From contig JACKOB010000002.1 of assembly GCA_024234575.1 (NCBI GenBank), positions 1,822,151-1,886,150 of the forward strand: a stretch of 64,000 bases of DNA, given 5' to 3'. Origin of the DNA: Hahellaceae bacterium. GTDB lineage: Bacteria > Pseudomonadota > Gammaproteobacteria > Pseudomonadales > Oleiphilaceae. Below, one piece after another: positions 54,679 through 64,000 of this stretch (positions are counted from its first letter, which is position 1; every line of letters begins with the position of its first letter). The position numbers and the translations under genes were made by a program. Below the pieces are notes generated by a model that saw only the letters and a program-made list of their open reading frames with translations, searched no databases and had not been told where the DNA came from.

Positions 54679-56364
54679 TCAGCGATCAAGCAGGTGATAG
54701 AAGACTCTGGGTTTAACTTTGCTGATATGCTTTTCGACGATTCTGGCTAACCTAAGCAGAACATGTTCTTCCCAAGCTCTCCCCATTATTTGCAAGCCAA
54801 TGGGCAAACCTGTAGATGAGTAACCCACTGGCACCGTGATGGCGGGCAATCCGGTTAAGTTGGCGGGGGTAACAAAACGCATAATCTCAGTTAATGTGGC
54901 CAGATCAGACTCACCATCAGGTAAGGCTTTAACGTTAATTTCTGGTGCAACAACCCCGGTGCAAGGGGTTAGGATAACATCTGCCTGTTCAAATACTTTT
55001 GCATATTCTTCTATTGCCTGGGCGCGCAGGCGTTGCGCTTTGATGTAATCCTTGCTGCTGAAAGAAGATGCCAGTGCCAGATTAATACGGGTGTCCAGCG
55101 CAAATTTATCAGTACCTTTCGCAAATTCCCTTTCAACGGCGGTGAGCATTTCACTGCCAATAGTTACGACATGTGCAAGTCTTTGGTTTTCCAGCCCATT
55201 AATCACGACACTTTTGCGTACTGCACCATGCTTTACCAGAATATCTATGGCGTTATCACAACAATCGACAATATCTTTACTGGCATGGCTAAACCACTCG
55301 GTATAAATGCCCAGGCGCAAGCCATCCAGTTTATCGTTTAAATAATCAATCAGGTGAGGTGTCGGTTGTTTTAACGTCCATGGGTCATGCGGATCTGCCC
55401 CTGCCATTAACTTATAAGATAGCGCCACGTCGTCAACAGTGCAGCCAATGGGGCCAATATGCGCGACGCTCCAGCAAAGTGGTGCGGCCCCCATTTCACT
55501 AATACGGCTCCAGGTTGCTTTTAAACCAACCTGGCCACACATCGCCGCAGGAATCCTAACCGAGCCTCCCCCGTCTGCGGCGATTGCTATCGGACACAAG
55601 CCTGCGGCCACCGCTGCGGCCGAACCACTGGACGATCCACCGGTGTGAAAGCCCGGATCATACGGGTTACGACAGACGCCAAAGTGTGGATTTGCCCCGG
55701 TTACACCAATGCCTATTTCATGCATGTTGGCTTTACCAATAATCAGCGCCCCTGCAGCTTTTAATCTTGCCACTACCGTTGCATCATCTTTAGCTGATCC
55801 ATCGAGCCCGTAAATCTGGGTGCCAACGCTGGTGGTGTAGGGAACCGTGTCAATCTCATCTTTTACCGCTACCGGTACGCCTTCGAGATCGCTGCGAGGC
55901 TTGCCGGCTTTAATTCGTTGGGCAGACTCTTCCGCCTGCAGCCGTATATACTGCTCGTTAAAATTGATTACCGCGTTAATGGTGGACTGTTGTGCATCCA
56001 GTGCGTCGATGATGCGCTCGGCAATTTGTACGGGGCTGGCTTGTTGCTGACGATAGGCTTCGGCGTAATGACGATAAGATGGATACTGAAAATCACTATG
56101 GCTGTAGTTTGGATGATGGCGGGAAAATGCTTTTTCGGCGGCCTCAATCTTGCCGGGGTCACGTTCTGCCGTGGCTTCGTGCTGTGGCATATTCACGGGT
56201 GGGTTATCGATATAAATATCGTTCAGGCGTGAGAGCCCACCTTCTTTGAATAGCTGCTTCTTTACTATCTGGTTGGTGTACCCGTTTTCCAGAAGTGACA
56301 CAAGTGTGCGTAAGGCTCGCCCCCAAACACGGGGAACGTGCAAAGATTTCAGGTCATAACTCAT
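54679..56364 (-). CDS. Amidase signature family enzyme
   Basis: This 561-residue enzyme starts at the ATG at 56364, with GGTGGGAT upstream; a longer frame to 56409 has no support. The Ser-cisSer-Lys triad is visible: Lys in VAVKDEIDT, and the Gly/Ser-rich stretch GGSSSGSAAAVAAG followed by DGGGSVRIPAA. The first 100 residues are an extension beyond the usual amidase core. It hydrolyses an amide; the GatA role in Glu-tRNA amidation is unlikely because no GatC or GatB is near. The substrate is unknown. Confidence 0.87.
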   Translation of the reverse strand: MSYDLKSLHVPRVWGRALRTLVSLLENGYTNQIVKKQLFKEGGLSRLNDIYIDNPPVNMPQHEATAERDPGKIEAAEKAFSRHHPNYSHSDFQYPSYRHYAEAYRQQQASPVQIAERIIDALDAQQSTINAVINFNEQYIRLQAEESAQRIKAGKPRSDLEGVPVAVKDEIDTVPYTTSVGTQIYGLDGSAKDDATVVARLKAAGALIIGKANMHEIGIGVTGANPHFGVCRNPYDPGFHTGGSSSGSAAAVAAGLCPIAIAADGGGSVRIPAAMCGQVGLKATWSRISEMGAAPLCWSVAHIGPIGCTVDDVALSYKLMAGADPHDPWTLKQPTPHLIDYLNDKLDGLRLGIYTEWFSHASKDIVDCCDNAIDILVKHGAVRKSVVINGLENQRLAHVVTIGSEMLTAVEREFAKGTDKFALDTRINLALASSFSSKDYIKAQRLRAQAIEEYAKVFEQADVILTPCTGVVAPEINVKALPDGESDLATLTEIMRFVTPANLTGLPAITVPVGYSSTGLPIGLQIMGRAWEEHVLLRLARIVEKHISKVKPRVFYHLLDR

Positions 56365-56520
56365 TTTATCCCACCCGGATATAGCGCCATATCGCCAATA
56401 GAACAACATAGGGAATGAGTATAGACGTATCTGTCAGATTCAGCAGATTAATGCGAGGGGCATGGTGTAAAGAGGAAGAGGGGCGATGGCTCACCCCGAC
56501 AGTTTTATTGTTGCTGTCAC

Positions 56521-56745
56521 TCAGTCAAATCGTTCTGCACTGTTACGAATATCATTCGCGAACTTTGTCATTTTCTCGGCGACGCGCTCCATTTCAATAA
56601 ACACAGCAGAATCCATTGCTGCTTCGATCAGTAGTTCGAGTTCGTCAAAGTGTTTTTGGCCAATATGTTCAGATGCGCTTTTGCTTATTTTTTCCTTAAA
56701 GGCCGCGACAACTTGCTTGGCGTGTTGGGTTTGGCTTTTAGACAT
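56521..56745 (-). CDS. Small helical hypothetical protein
   Basis: This 74-residue, mostly helical, charged protein has no signal or membrane span. AAGGGAT precedes the ATG at 56745 by a good distance, which supports translation. It lies 63 bases after the PPK2 gene on the same strand, so it may be co-transcribed. No family is recognised. Confidence 0.7.
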   Translation of the reverse strand: MSKSQTQHAKQVVAAFKEKISKSASEHIGQKHFDELELLIEAAMDSAVFIEMERVAEKMTKFANDIRNSAERFD

Positions 56746-56808
56746 AATTTATATCCCTTATTAGATACAGGTGCTACTGACAAATTATCGACATTGCTTA
56801 CCGCTTTA

Positions 56809-57759
56809 TTATTTAGCACTTTTTGCCGCTTTCGCTTTATCTACCGATTCTTCGTGCTTTAGAACCTGTTCATCTTTTTCGTGAATTGCAGCGGCGGTAC
56901 CAACAATAAGCGGATCAGGCTGAATCGCGACAGATTCATTCTTGCCTGGATAGTTTGCTTTGCTCAGCACGTGGCGCATGGTGTTCAGCCGTGCCCGCTT
57001 TTTGTCGTCAGACTTGATAACAGTCCAGGGTGCGTCTGCTGTGTCGGTATAAAAAAACATATCCTCTTTTGCTTTCGTGTAATCGCTCCACTTGTCTAAG
57101 GACGCCAAATCAACCGGGCTTAATTTCCATTGCTTTAGCGGATCATTACGTCTTTCCTGAAAACGGCGGAATTGCTCCTCGCGACTTACCGAAAACCAGA
57201 ACTTAAATAGCAGGATTCCACTGCGGGTAAGCATGCGTTCGAGGTCGGGGGTTTGTCGCATAAACTCGAGATATTGTTGTTCGTTGCAGAAACCCATCAC
57301 GCGCTCGACCCCCGCGCGGTTGTACCAGGATCTGTCAAACAGCACGATTTCGCCAGCGGTGGGCAGCAACTTAATGTAACGTTGGTAATACCACTGTCCC
57401 GCTTCAGACTCTGTGGGTTTTTCAAGGGCGACAACGCGCGCACCTCGTGGATTTAGGTGCTCCATAAACCGCTTAATTGTGCCGCCTTTGCCTGCCGCAT
57501 CCCGGCCCTCAAATAGTAAGACGACCTTCTGTCCGGTTTCTTTTACCCACTTTTGATATTTCAGCAACTCAACCTGTAATTCCTGTTTCTCTTTCTCGTA
57601 GGTCGCTCGTGAAATCTTCTCTTTGTAAGGGTAATACCCGTGTTTAAAGATATCCTGCTTGGTCAGAACCGATTTCTTGGATTTGCGCTTTTTGGACTCT
57701 GCAATGTCTGCCGCAACTTGCTTCATGTTCTTGCCAGTTTTTGTATCAGAAATATCCAC
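56809..57759 (-). CDS. ppk2: PPK2-family polyphosphate kinase
   Basis: This 316-residue enzyme matches the PPK2 family. Walker A is at 85-93 (GRDAAGKGG), Walker B Asp142 is in FDRSWYNRAG, and the lid region has the conserved RRFQERRNDPLKQWK. PPK2 enzymes move phosphate between polyphosphate and nucleotides; the one-domain form usually uses polyphosphate to phosphorylate GDP or ADP. The N-terminal 35 and C-terminal 40 residues are Lys-rich tails. The ATG at 57759 follows GGGAGG. Confidence 0.92.
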   Translation of the reverse strand: MDISDTKTGKNMKQVAADIAESKKRKSKKSVLTKQDIFKHGYYPYKEKISRATYEKEKQELQVELLKYQKWVKETGQKVVLLFEGRDAAGKGGTIKRFMEHLNPRGARVVALEKPTESEAGQWYYQRYIKLLPTAGEIVLFDRSWYNRAGVERVMGFCNEQQYLEFMRQTPDLERMLTRSGILLFKFWFSVSREEQFRRFQERRNDPLKQWKLSPVDLASLDKWSDYTKAKEDMFFYTDTADAPWTVIKSDDKKRARLNTMRHVLSKANYPGKNESVAIQPDPLIVGTAAAIHEKDEQVLKHEESVDKAKAAKSAK

Positions 57760-57858
57760 TGTTACCTCCCTTTGATAATGGGTTACTACCTACAAAGGGT
57801 TACCTATTTTGTCTTTTTTCACAATGACGTGGGTCAGATTAATGCGTGCTGAGTACCT

Positions 57859-58974
57859 TTAAAGTAATGCCGCGGCCTCGTGAATCACCGGGTAGGTCTG
57901 ATTACGACCATTTTCTTTTGCCACGTAGAGGTTGATATCCGCAACCTTAATCATTTCATCGACGGTCATATCGGTTTTTTTCGTTGCCAGGCCAAAACTC
58001 ATCGTGACAGAGAATGTTCCTGCGTCGGAGTTGATCACTACCGCTGCAATCGCTTCTCTCAGTCTTTCCGCCATCACGTAAGCACCGGCTTCGGCTGTCA
58101 TCGGCAATAGAATGACAAACTCTTCCCCTCCCCAGCGAGAGGCAAAGTCGGACTGACGTAATGTTTGTTTAATACAGCGGGAGATTTTCTTTAAGGCTTC
58201 GTCACCCACATCGTGTCCGTACTGATCGTTTACCTTCTTGAAATGGTCGATGTCGCAAAGAATCAAGCTTAGTGGTGTCTCACCACGGTCAGAGCGCTTC
58301 ATCTCATAGCTGAGTTTTTCCCGCATGGCACGGCGATTGAGTAAGCCGGTGAGCTCGTCCGTTAAGGCGAGCAGTTCGAGTTTCTTAAATGAGGTTTCCA
58401 GTTCATCAATATTTGCTTTGCGGGAAAGCTCATTAAAGAAATTAACCATCGAAATAATAAATAAAGTCAGCAGAAAGCGTACTTTTGTATCTTCTGGGTA
58501 GTCTGCCACCCAGGTGATACTGATATCACCGTACATCAAATAGAGGCTTACAAACAGGTGACCCAGCAGATACACAGTGGCGACGGTGATGCCTAATAAA
58601 GGGTAGGCGAGCATCGGCAGCATAAATGACCAAAAGAGCCCCGCATTGCCAACTCCTCCAATCAGCAGAGCGAAAGTGCAGACGCAGCTGTAGATCACAC
58701 AAATCCCATAAGCCATTGTGCGTTCGGCATCGCAGCGCAGACTTACGTGTATGAGTACCAGTGTGATCAGGGTGGTAATGAAACTGGCGAATGACAGGTA
58801 ATATAAACCTTCAATGGCAAACTCGATGCCAGTAAACACCAAGGCCAGCGAGGTAGCGATACCTGAAATGATAGCAATATAAAATCGTCGTGAGTCGAGA
58901 TTAGCATGGCTCAACACAGGAAGCTTTTTAATGATTACCTGATAAAGCCGATCTTTAGGTAGCTTATTTGGCAC
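57859..58974 (-). CDS. Membrane-bound diguanylate cyclase
   Basis: This 371-residue protein has six membrane spans in the first 185 residues and a GGDEF domain (about 200-365) whose active-site loop reads RWGGEEF. The metal-binding Asp is in LCDIDHFKKVND, and the full catalytic set looks intact. It should make c-di-GMP from GTP at the inner membrane. No inhibitory RxxD motif is obvious just before the loop. The membrane part may sense a ligand; which is unknown. It lies about 100 bases upstream of the PPK2 gene on the same strand. Confidence 0.9.
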   Translation of the reverse strand: MPNKLPKDRLYQVIIKKLPVLSHANLDSRRFYIAIISGIATSLALVFTGIEFAIEGLYYLSFASFITTLITLVLIHVSLRCDAERTMAYGICVIYSCVCTFALLIGGVGNAGLFWSFMLPMLAYPLLGITVATVYLLGHLFVSLYLMYGDISITWVADYPEDTKVRFLLTLFIISMVNFFNELSRKANIDELETSFKKLELLALTDELTGLLNRRAMREKLSYEMKRSDRGETPLSLILCDIDHFKKVNDQYGHDVGDEALKKISRCIKQTLRQSDFASRWGGEEFVILLPMTAEAGAYVMAERLREAIAAVVINSDAGTFSVTMSFGLATKKTDMTVDEMIKVADINLYVAKENGRNQTYPVIHEAAALL

Positions 58975-59106
58975 TGATCTCTGCTTCCTTAACGAATATT
59001 CACAGATTTTTGAACTAGAATTGTTAGTATAGACCCAGATGACTGGATAAACATTGATCTGTAATGCTGAAGAGTTCAGATATACGTTGCCTGCAGGAAA
59101 GCCTTT

Positions 59107-61971
59107 ATGGGAAAGAAAATACTACTTTTGAACAGTTTGATACTGACCCTGCTGGTAGGCTGCGGTGGCGGCTCGTCATCTGGTGGTAATGCTGATTCTG
59201 GCGGTGACTCGGGCGGTAATACCGGAGGCGACACTGGTGGCGGTACCGGCGGAGACACGGGGGGCGGCACGACTAAAACCAGTGAGTGTACCGGCGTGAA
59301 GTCAACATTTCTGGCGGCATCCTCTGAGCGCGCAGAGATCTCCCGCACGCTATCGAGCAGTAATGCCGCGCCAATAGACGAAAGGACCGCTGCCGCGCTC
59401 TTTGACGTGCAGGGCGCTATAACCATTCCCGGTGGCGTGATGGTTGATTCAGACACCGCCGACCCAAAGTCTGAAAAATTCAAATCCAATAACACCATTG
59501 CTGATGCGCAGCCCATTATCAACCCGGTTTCTTTGGCGGGGTATGTAAGCACTCGTTCGGGAAATCATACGACATCAACCATTTTTACTCGTTTTTCTTA
59601 CCCTACTGACCTGGATGACTTTTTTAAGGTCTCTCTCAAAGCCAATCAGATTGTGACCTTGTATTCTGTCGATAGCCTTGATAGCTCTTCGCAAGCACTT
59701 TGCCTGCTTGATCAAAACGGTGTTGAGACTTTTACCTCAACAAGTGGCAATGCAGTGAAAACGCTGACGGTTCCCAAAGATGGTAATTATATCGTTCAGG
59801 TTCGTGCTAAAGGCACGGCAGCGCTGTATCAGTTGATAATTGGTCAAGGGTCACTCACTGGTTCAGATGCACTTTCTGTCGGGCCGGTGAACGCCGCAGG
59901 GGCGTTACTGGATGAGGACTTGCCGTTTGTGGCAAATCAGGTGCTGGTCAGCTTTAAAGCGCCTATCGGGGTACAATCGTTCGCCTCAGGTGTGACGTTG
60001 CAAAGAGAACTATTGGCAGCATCACCTACATTTACGGCCTCTGGTGCCCAGGTGCTGGGTGGTGAAAACAAGTATGGTCTATTGCTTGATATTGCTAATC
60101 TGGCTGCCAGCCATCAACAAAAACGAGCGGCACAGTTCGCCCAAGGGGTGACCGTTGATGAGGAAAAACTGGCGAAACAAGCCACCTTGGACAGTATAGA
60201 ATGGCTGCGACAGCAAGATGATGTTGCATTTGCCGAGCCCAACTATATTCGCAAAGCGATGTTTACGCCTAATGACAAACTGTATGACGTGCAGTGGCAT
60301 TATCCGTTAATCAATTTACCCCAGGCTTGGGATATTGTGCGTAGTAAAGCACTAACGGAAACACGAGTGGCCGTGATCGATACGGGGATTCGTTCTCATA
60401 CTGATCTTAACGCCATTGTTGTTACGGGGCATGACTTTGTCGACAAAGACACCAACCCGAATGATCCGGGCAGCACGCTCAGCGGATCATCAAACTATCA
60501 CGGCACACACGTAGCCGGAACCGTTGCCGCCATTGGTAATAATGGTACGGGGGTAACGGGGGTAGCTGGGGTGCCGGACGTTAACAATAACTATGCGGTT
60601 AAGATTATGCCGCTGCGGGTGCTGGATGGCGATGGCAGTGGCACCGATGCTAATATTATCGAAGCCATAAAATTTGCGGCGGGCCTCAGTAACAGTAGTG
60701 GCAGGGTGTTGTCTGCCAGCCAAAAAGCGCATGTGATTAACATGAGTCTGGGTGGGCCCGGCAATAGCGTTGCTTTGCAAAATGCGATTAATTTGGCCAG
60801 AGCCAATGATGTATTGGTGGTCGCTGCTGCGGGCAACGAAAATACCAGTACCAAGAGCTACCCTGGCGCGAATGATGGCGTTATCGCTGTTGGTGCGGTA
60901 GGGCCGGAGCGCAAGCGGGCATCTTATTCAAACTTTGGTTCGACCGATGATATGTGGGTGGATATTACTGCCCCAGGGGGAGAGCTTGCGAAAGATATTG
61001 ATGGTGATGGCCAGCCAGACGGCGTCTTAAGCACGTGGGATGCAAGCAGCTATGTCTTGTTACAAGGCACCTCTATGGCCACCCCACATGCCGCTGGTGT
61101 GTTTGCCATGATGCGCGCCCTTAACCCGTCACTGACCGCGGCCAATATTGAAACCCTGATAGAAAGTGGCAGCATCACGACCGACCTAGGGGCAACAGGC
61201 CAGGATGCCATTTTCGGTCGGGGGCTGATAGATGCAGCCTTGGCTGCAGGGGCTGCCTCCGGCGAGGGAATCCCTGCGGTGCTGGTGTTAACACCAGAGC
61301 GCCTTAACTTTGGTTCCAGCGAACAGACGCTGTCTTTACGAGCATCTAACGGTGGGACCGAACCGCTTGCCATCGTAGGTATCACCGCTAATCAGAGTTG
61401 GTTAACGATCACCGGCGACAGCGTCGACCCTGCCGATGGTACTGGTGATTACCTTGTGCAGGTAAGTCGTGAGGGGTTGGAGATAGGTGTTTACACCGGC
61501 AAGCTGACGATTGAACTGCTGGATAACAGTACGAGGGATGTTACCGTTATTATGCAAGTGCCAGACCCGGATGCGGGGGTGGATGCCAGCCGACACTATG
61601 TGTTGCTTATTCCTGTCGATCCCGTCACTGGCGAACCGCAGTTTGATGATGACCTGGTGCAACAGCGTACCGCCGAAGCAAAAGACAATGGCTCTTATGA
61701 GTTCAAATTCTCCAGCATCAATGACGATGTTTATTACATCATTGCCGGCACTGACATGGATAACGATGGCTTTATCTGTGACGAAGGCGAGTTTTGTGGC
61801 GAGTATCCGGTATTAAATCAGCCCCAGGAAATTATTGTTCCTGGCGAAAACAATGAAAACCTTCTTTTCTCAACTAACTATTTGCTTGGCTTTGGCCAGA
61901 CATCCAGTGACATTGGCAGCAAACAGGGGCGTAAAGGGTTTCCCAGAAAGCAAGAAAGCGCTAATGAGTAG
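59107..61971 (+). CDS. Subtilisin-like (S8) lipoprotein protease
   Basis: This 954-residue protein begins with a lipobox (LLVGC at 15-19) and a Gly/Asp/Ser-rich tether to about residue 57. Residues of about 150-260 look like a PPC-type pre-peptidase domain. The S8 catalytic domain follows with Asp425 in VIDTGI, His465 in NYHGTHVAGT and Ser656 in GTSMATPHAAG; all three are present. After about residue 720 a BACON-like or Ig-like beta domain and an acidic end (NDDVYYIIAGTD) follow. It is likely an outer-membrane-anchored protease. The gene is monocistronic and ends at a bidirectional terminator. Confidence 0.9.
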   Translation: MGKKILLLNSLILTLLVGCGGGSSSGGNADSGGDSGGNTGGDTGGGTGGDTGGGTTKTSECTGVKSTFLAASSERAEISRTLSSSNAAPIDERTAAALFDVQGAITIPGGVMVDSDTADPKSEKFKSNNTIADAQPIINPVSLAGYVSTRSGNHTTSTIFTRFSYPTDLDDFFKVSLKANQIVTLYSVDSLDSSSQALCLLDQNGVETFTSTSGNAVKTLTVPKDGNYIVQVRAKGTAALYQLIIGQGSLTGSDALSVGPVNAAGALLDEDLPFVANQVLVSFKAPIGVQSFASGVTLQRELLAASPTFTASGAQVLGGENKYGLLLDIANLAASHQQKRAAQFAQGVTVDEEKLAKQATLDSIEWLRQQDDVAFAEPNYIRKAMFTPNDKLYDVQWHYPLINLPQAWDIVRSKALTETRVAVIDTGIRSHTDLNAIVVTGHDFVDKDTNPNDPGSTLSGSSNYHGTHVAGTVAAIGNNGTGVTGVAGVPDVNNNYAVKIMPLRVLDGDGSGTDANIIEAIKFAAGLSNSSGRVLSASQKAHVINMSLGGPGNSVALQNAINLARANDVLVVAAAGNENTSTKSYPGANDGVIAVGAVGPERKRASYSNFGSTDDMWVDITAPGGELAKDIDGDGQPDGVLSTWDASSYVLLQGTSMATPHAAGVFAMMRALNPSLTAANIETLIESGSITTDLGATGQDAIFGRGLIDAALAAGAASGEGIPAVLVLTPERLNFGSSEQTLSLRASNGGTEPLAIVGITANQSWLTITGDSVDPADGTGDYLVQVSREGLEIGVYTGKLTIELLDNSTRDVTVIMQVPDPDAGVDASRHYVLLIPVDPVTGEPQFDDDLVQQRTAEAKDNGSYEFKFSSINDDVYYIIAGTDMDNDGFICDEGEFCGEYPVLNQPQEIIVPGENNENLLFSTNYLLGFGQTSSDIGSKQGRKGFPRKQESANE
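59163..59272 (+). repeat. Low-complexity Gly/Asp tether repeat
   Basis: This GGT/GGC-rich stretch codes for repeated GGDSGG and GGDTGG units just after the lipobox of the S8 lipoprotein. Such spacers hold surface lipoproteins away from the membrane and can change length by slippage. Confidence 0.6.
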
Positions 61972-62002
61972 GTGTAAAGTTAGCGGCTAATTGGCGAGAA
62001 AC

Positions 62003-62037
62003 AAAAAAAGAGCGATATCACTACCGCTCTTTTTTTT
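62003..62037. terminator. Bidirectional terminator between S8 and PEP-CTERM genes
   Basis: AAAAAAAGAGCG and CGCTCTTTTTTT form a stem with a loop of about ten bases. It has an A-run on one side and a T-run on the other, so it can stop both convergent transcripts. Confidence 0.85.
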
Positions 62038-62056
62038 CATTGTAAGGTTTAAGCAA

Positions 62057-62959
62057 TTAACTATTTTTTCTTCTAGAGAACCCTAAGCCAGCGACAGCTA
62101 AGCTAAACAGCGCTAAAGTGCCTGGCTCTGGCACGTTAATCGTAATTCTATCTGTGGTTATGGCAAAACCAAACTGGACTGTTGTGAAGGCCTCTTCTGC
62201 CGTCAGGAAACCCTGACAGCGCTTGCCTGAAGGTCCGGTGGTGAAACCCAGTGCCGCACACTGCGCGTCATTTAGGAAAGCGATTGGCGAGGTAGAAAAG
62301 TTTTCGCCCAAAACAAAAATGCTGGCAAAGTAGTCTACATCGTCATATGTGAATGGCAGGTTAAGATTTGGAGTGCCGGCAAACCCGAACAGGTCGCCGC
62401 AAGGAGCAAGTGTGCCACCTGCACATGGGCCATCGTTTGGCGTCTCACGAAACTCAAAGTTGAATGTCAAGTCTGGTGCACTAACAGCGGGGCCTGCCGC
62501 TGGCAAAACAGGTGTTAACGTTAATGAGTCGTTTACAATGCCACTGAGCAGTGTCGAGAAAGAACCGCTGATTGGATTGTTCCAGTGGGTAAAGCTGGTG
62601 CCCAAACCAACTTGACCTGCAGGGATAGACGGTGTTCCACCAATTGTTGTGTTAACTGACCCAGTCGCAGGGGCTCCACCCGTTTTGGTTGTGCTGGTGC
62701 CGATGGTCATAGCGCTTCGGTTGTTGTTCGCGTTGCTCGTAGGGTTCTGAAAGTTACCGCTGGCTGAACCCCAGGAAAGTTCATAATCTGAAGCAGTGGT
62801 TGAGCCCGAACCGCTGCCAAATGTGACGCCCGAAAACGAAGCTTCAGTAGAAAAGCTCCACTGTGTCACGATTGGGCCAGCTGATGCGTAACCAGAAGCG
62901 AGCATAGACCCTAAGAGGGTAGCTGTTGCTAGTTTATTTTTGCGTAGATTGAGTTCCAT
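62057..62959 (-). CDS. PEP-CTERM protein (THxN-like family)
   Basis: This 300-residue protein has a signal peptide ending ASA near residue 27 and a long Ser/Gly/Asn-rich extracellular chain. Its C-terminus has VPEPGTLALFSLAVAGLGF and ends RRKNS, a clear PEP-CTERM sorting signal recognised by exosortase (EpsH-type) systems. A FTHWNNPISG segment near residue 123 resembles the THxN family. It should be exported and then processed at the membrane, usually together with exopolysaccharide. No exosortase gene is present in this window. GGAG precedes the ATG. Confidence 0.87.
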   Translation of the reverse strand: MELNLRKNKLATATLLGSMLASGYASAGPIVTQWSFSTEASFSGVTFGSGSGSTTASDYELSWGSASGNFQNPTSNANNNRSAMTIGTSTTKTGGAPATGSVNTTIGGTPSIPAGQVGLGTSFTHWNNPISGSFSTLLSGIVNDSLTLTPVLPAAGPAVSAPDLTFNFEFRETPNDGPCAGGTLAPCGDLFGFAGTPNLNLPFTYDDVDYFASIFVLGENFSTSPIAFLNDAQCAALGFTTGPSGKRCQGFLTAEEAFTTVQFGFAITTDRITINVPEPGTLALFSLAVAGLGFSRRKNS

Positions 62960-63334
62960 TCTTTTCTCCGTTTGATTGCGCAGGACGCGCTGATATTAAA
63001 GACATTATAATTTGTGCGTGTATAGCAAAAAGTAAGCCAAGAAAAATACTGCATAGAATACAAAGTGATACATATGTACGGCTAAGAAAGCCCAATAAAA
63101 ATGTAAATAAAAATGACATTTCTGCGCTGGCATTCTGTTGTGTAAAGGGTAAAGCCGGCATCGCCAAAGTGAGAAAGCATTGTGCGATTGATGTCTTCCG
63201 TAAAAAATCATTCAACAAGCCTAAAGTTGTATGTTATTTGATCTTTTTTGCAGTTTCGACTGTAAACTAAGCTGACATTTTTCTAGTATTGGCCTCTTTA
63301 AGTTCAGCCTCTTGTATAGAGCGGAGTGATACGA
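62960..63334. other. Divergent intergenic region between PEP-CTERM and PrcB-like genes
   Basis: This AT-rich spacer of about 375 bases holds the promoters of both genes. Open frames on the minus strand here look like chance frames, with no ribosome-binding site and odd composition. No repeat stands out. Confidence 0.4.
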
Positions 63335-63916
63335 ATGCCAGGTTCGACCTTTTTTAAAAATGCTGTCAAGTTTGCAAACGCGACAAAATTGGCCAAGTCT
63401 GTCTTTCTGGGTTCCATCGTTTTTATTGTTGTCGGCTGCAAGGAGGGGGGCGCAGAGGCTCATCAGAAAACACGAAATGCGTTATTTTCTGCACCTGCAG
63501 AGCAGCCAGTTATGGTGCCAGTAATTGTTGCCGAATATTCTCAATGCCGTTACCAAGGCGATACCCCGCGTGTCGATGTGGTTCGGGAAATCGATTTAGC
63601 AACAGTGTTAACACCCGCTTTTGGGCAGCCATTACCAGAGGCTCCAAAATTAGACGCTGGTCGCATTGGCATCTGGTTTTTCCTGGGGCAGCGACCAACT
63701 CCGGGTTATAGGGTGTCCCTTAATCCAGAGGTGGCTGCACTCGAAAAGGGCCATCTCACGCTCGGTATTAATGAAATAAAGCCTGACCCCAGGCTACGTA
63801 TTGCGCAAATTTCCACTTCGCCTTGTGTGCTCATTGCAATCAACGATATTAGTTTTATTAAACTCACGGTAGTGGGGGATGTTCCGGGGTTGCCGCAAGG
63901 TTTGGCTTTAGAATGA
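63335..63916 (+). CDS. Lipoprotein with PrcB-like C-terminal domain
   Basis: This protein of about 193 residues starts at the ATG at 63335, eight bases after GGAG; an upstream GTG at 63326 is less likely. A lipobox IVVGC lies near residue 36. Residues of about 105-185 (GIWFFLGQRPTPGYRVSL, then a later CVLIAINDI) resemble the PrcB C-terminal domain, found with PrcA protease in treponemes and in many envelope proteins. Its role here is unknown. The frame ends 84 bases before the window edge. Confidence 0.75.
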   Translation: MPGSTFFKNAVKFANATKLAKSVFLGSIVFIVVGCKEGGAEAHQKTRNALFSAPAEQPVMVPVIVAEYSQCRYQGDTPRVDVVREIDLATVLTPAFGQPLPEAPKLDAGRIGIWFFLGQRPTPGYRVSLNPEVAALEKGHLTLGINEIKPDPRLRIAQISTSPCVLIAINDISFIKLTVVGDVPGLPQGLALE

Positions 63917-64000
63917 TTTTTGCCCGCTCCGTCGCCGCTTTGATCCGGCAAAGTCGGCCTATGGCTGTTGTGTTTTCATCACTTTACGATAAGCTACGGC

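Noticed and set aside
62934..63218. Minus-strand frame of about 94 residues upstream of the PEP-CTERM gene
   Set aside because: It overlaps the start of the PEP-CTERM gene, has no ribosome-binding site and has an odd composition; it is probably a chance frame.
1..64000. CRISPR array, tRNA, rRNA or prophage
   Set aside because: No regularly spaced repeats, tRNA-like cloverleaf, rRNA sequence, integrase or phage structural genes were seen on reading both strands; a covariance-model search was not possible.

Overview
The window reads as a chromosomal segment of a free-living, probably marine gammaproteobacterium of moderate GC content. The support is a Gram-negative envelope (RND pump, porins ending in Phe, lipoboxes, OmpA-like domain), an Mpl/UbiX housekeeping operon, two hybrid kinases with 7TMR-DISM sensors, a PEP-CTERM protein, and heavy use of c-di-GMP domains. 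Placement near Cellvibrionales/Spongiibacteraceae is an inference from gene content only. No rRNA, tRNA or CRISPR array was seen, and there is one insertion sequence.

Layout. 1-5.9 kb: a truncated gene, a dispersed palindromic repeat, then a two-gene molybdoenzyme operon (NasA/NarB-like catalytic subunit plus a fused DmsB-DmsC electron-transfer and anchor subunit). A sigma-54 type -24/-12 element and two NtrC-like dyads lie upstream, which points to nitrogen-controlled nitrate assimilation. A YcnI-like copper protein and a small lipoprotein follow. 6.2-11.5 kb: a tightly coupled four-gene operon with a coiled-coil protein, an inner-membrane protein with a possible roadblock/longin-like region and a periplasmic OmpA domain, a Ras/Rab-like small GTPase, and a PAS-GGDEF-EAL enzyme. 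This is the strongest candidate for an undescribed system. 11.6-22.6 kb: a CotH-like secreted protein, a MalT/LAL regulator, a patatin, and an RND pump with its adaptor and a divergent TetR regulator. 22.8-29 kb: a solute-binding protein, a tandem duplication of a [porin + half-size PstS-like protein] unit with its promoter, and a chemoreceptor. 29-34.6 kb: an alpha/beta hydrolase, a PepSY/response regulator/histidine kinase operon, a glycine-zipper protein and a probable PPi-type phosphofructokinase.

34.9-43 kb: a P-type cation ATPase followed by an SbtA/SbtB bicarbonate transporter pair, the mpl-ubiX-DUF815 operon, and a solitary RhuM-like gene. 43.2-52.9 kb: two very large 7TMR-DISM hybrid kinases flanking a small membrane protein. 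The second kinase is interrupted at its 3' end by a complete IS4-family element with a perfect 9-bp target duplication, and its native C-terminal codons remain readable beyond the element. 53.5-64 kb: a GDSL esterase, an amidase, PPK2, a membrane diguanylate cyclase, a subtilisin-like lipoprotein, a PEP-CTERM protein and a PrcB-like lipoprotein.

The recurring theme is envelope sensing tied to c-di-GMP and phosphorelay signalling, together with nutrient acquisition (nitrate, probable phosphate-type ligands, bicarbonate, polyphosphate).
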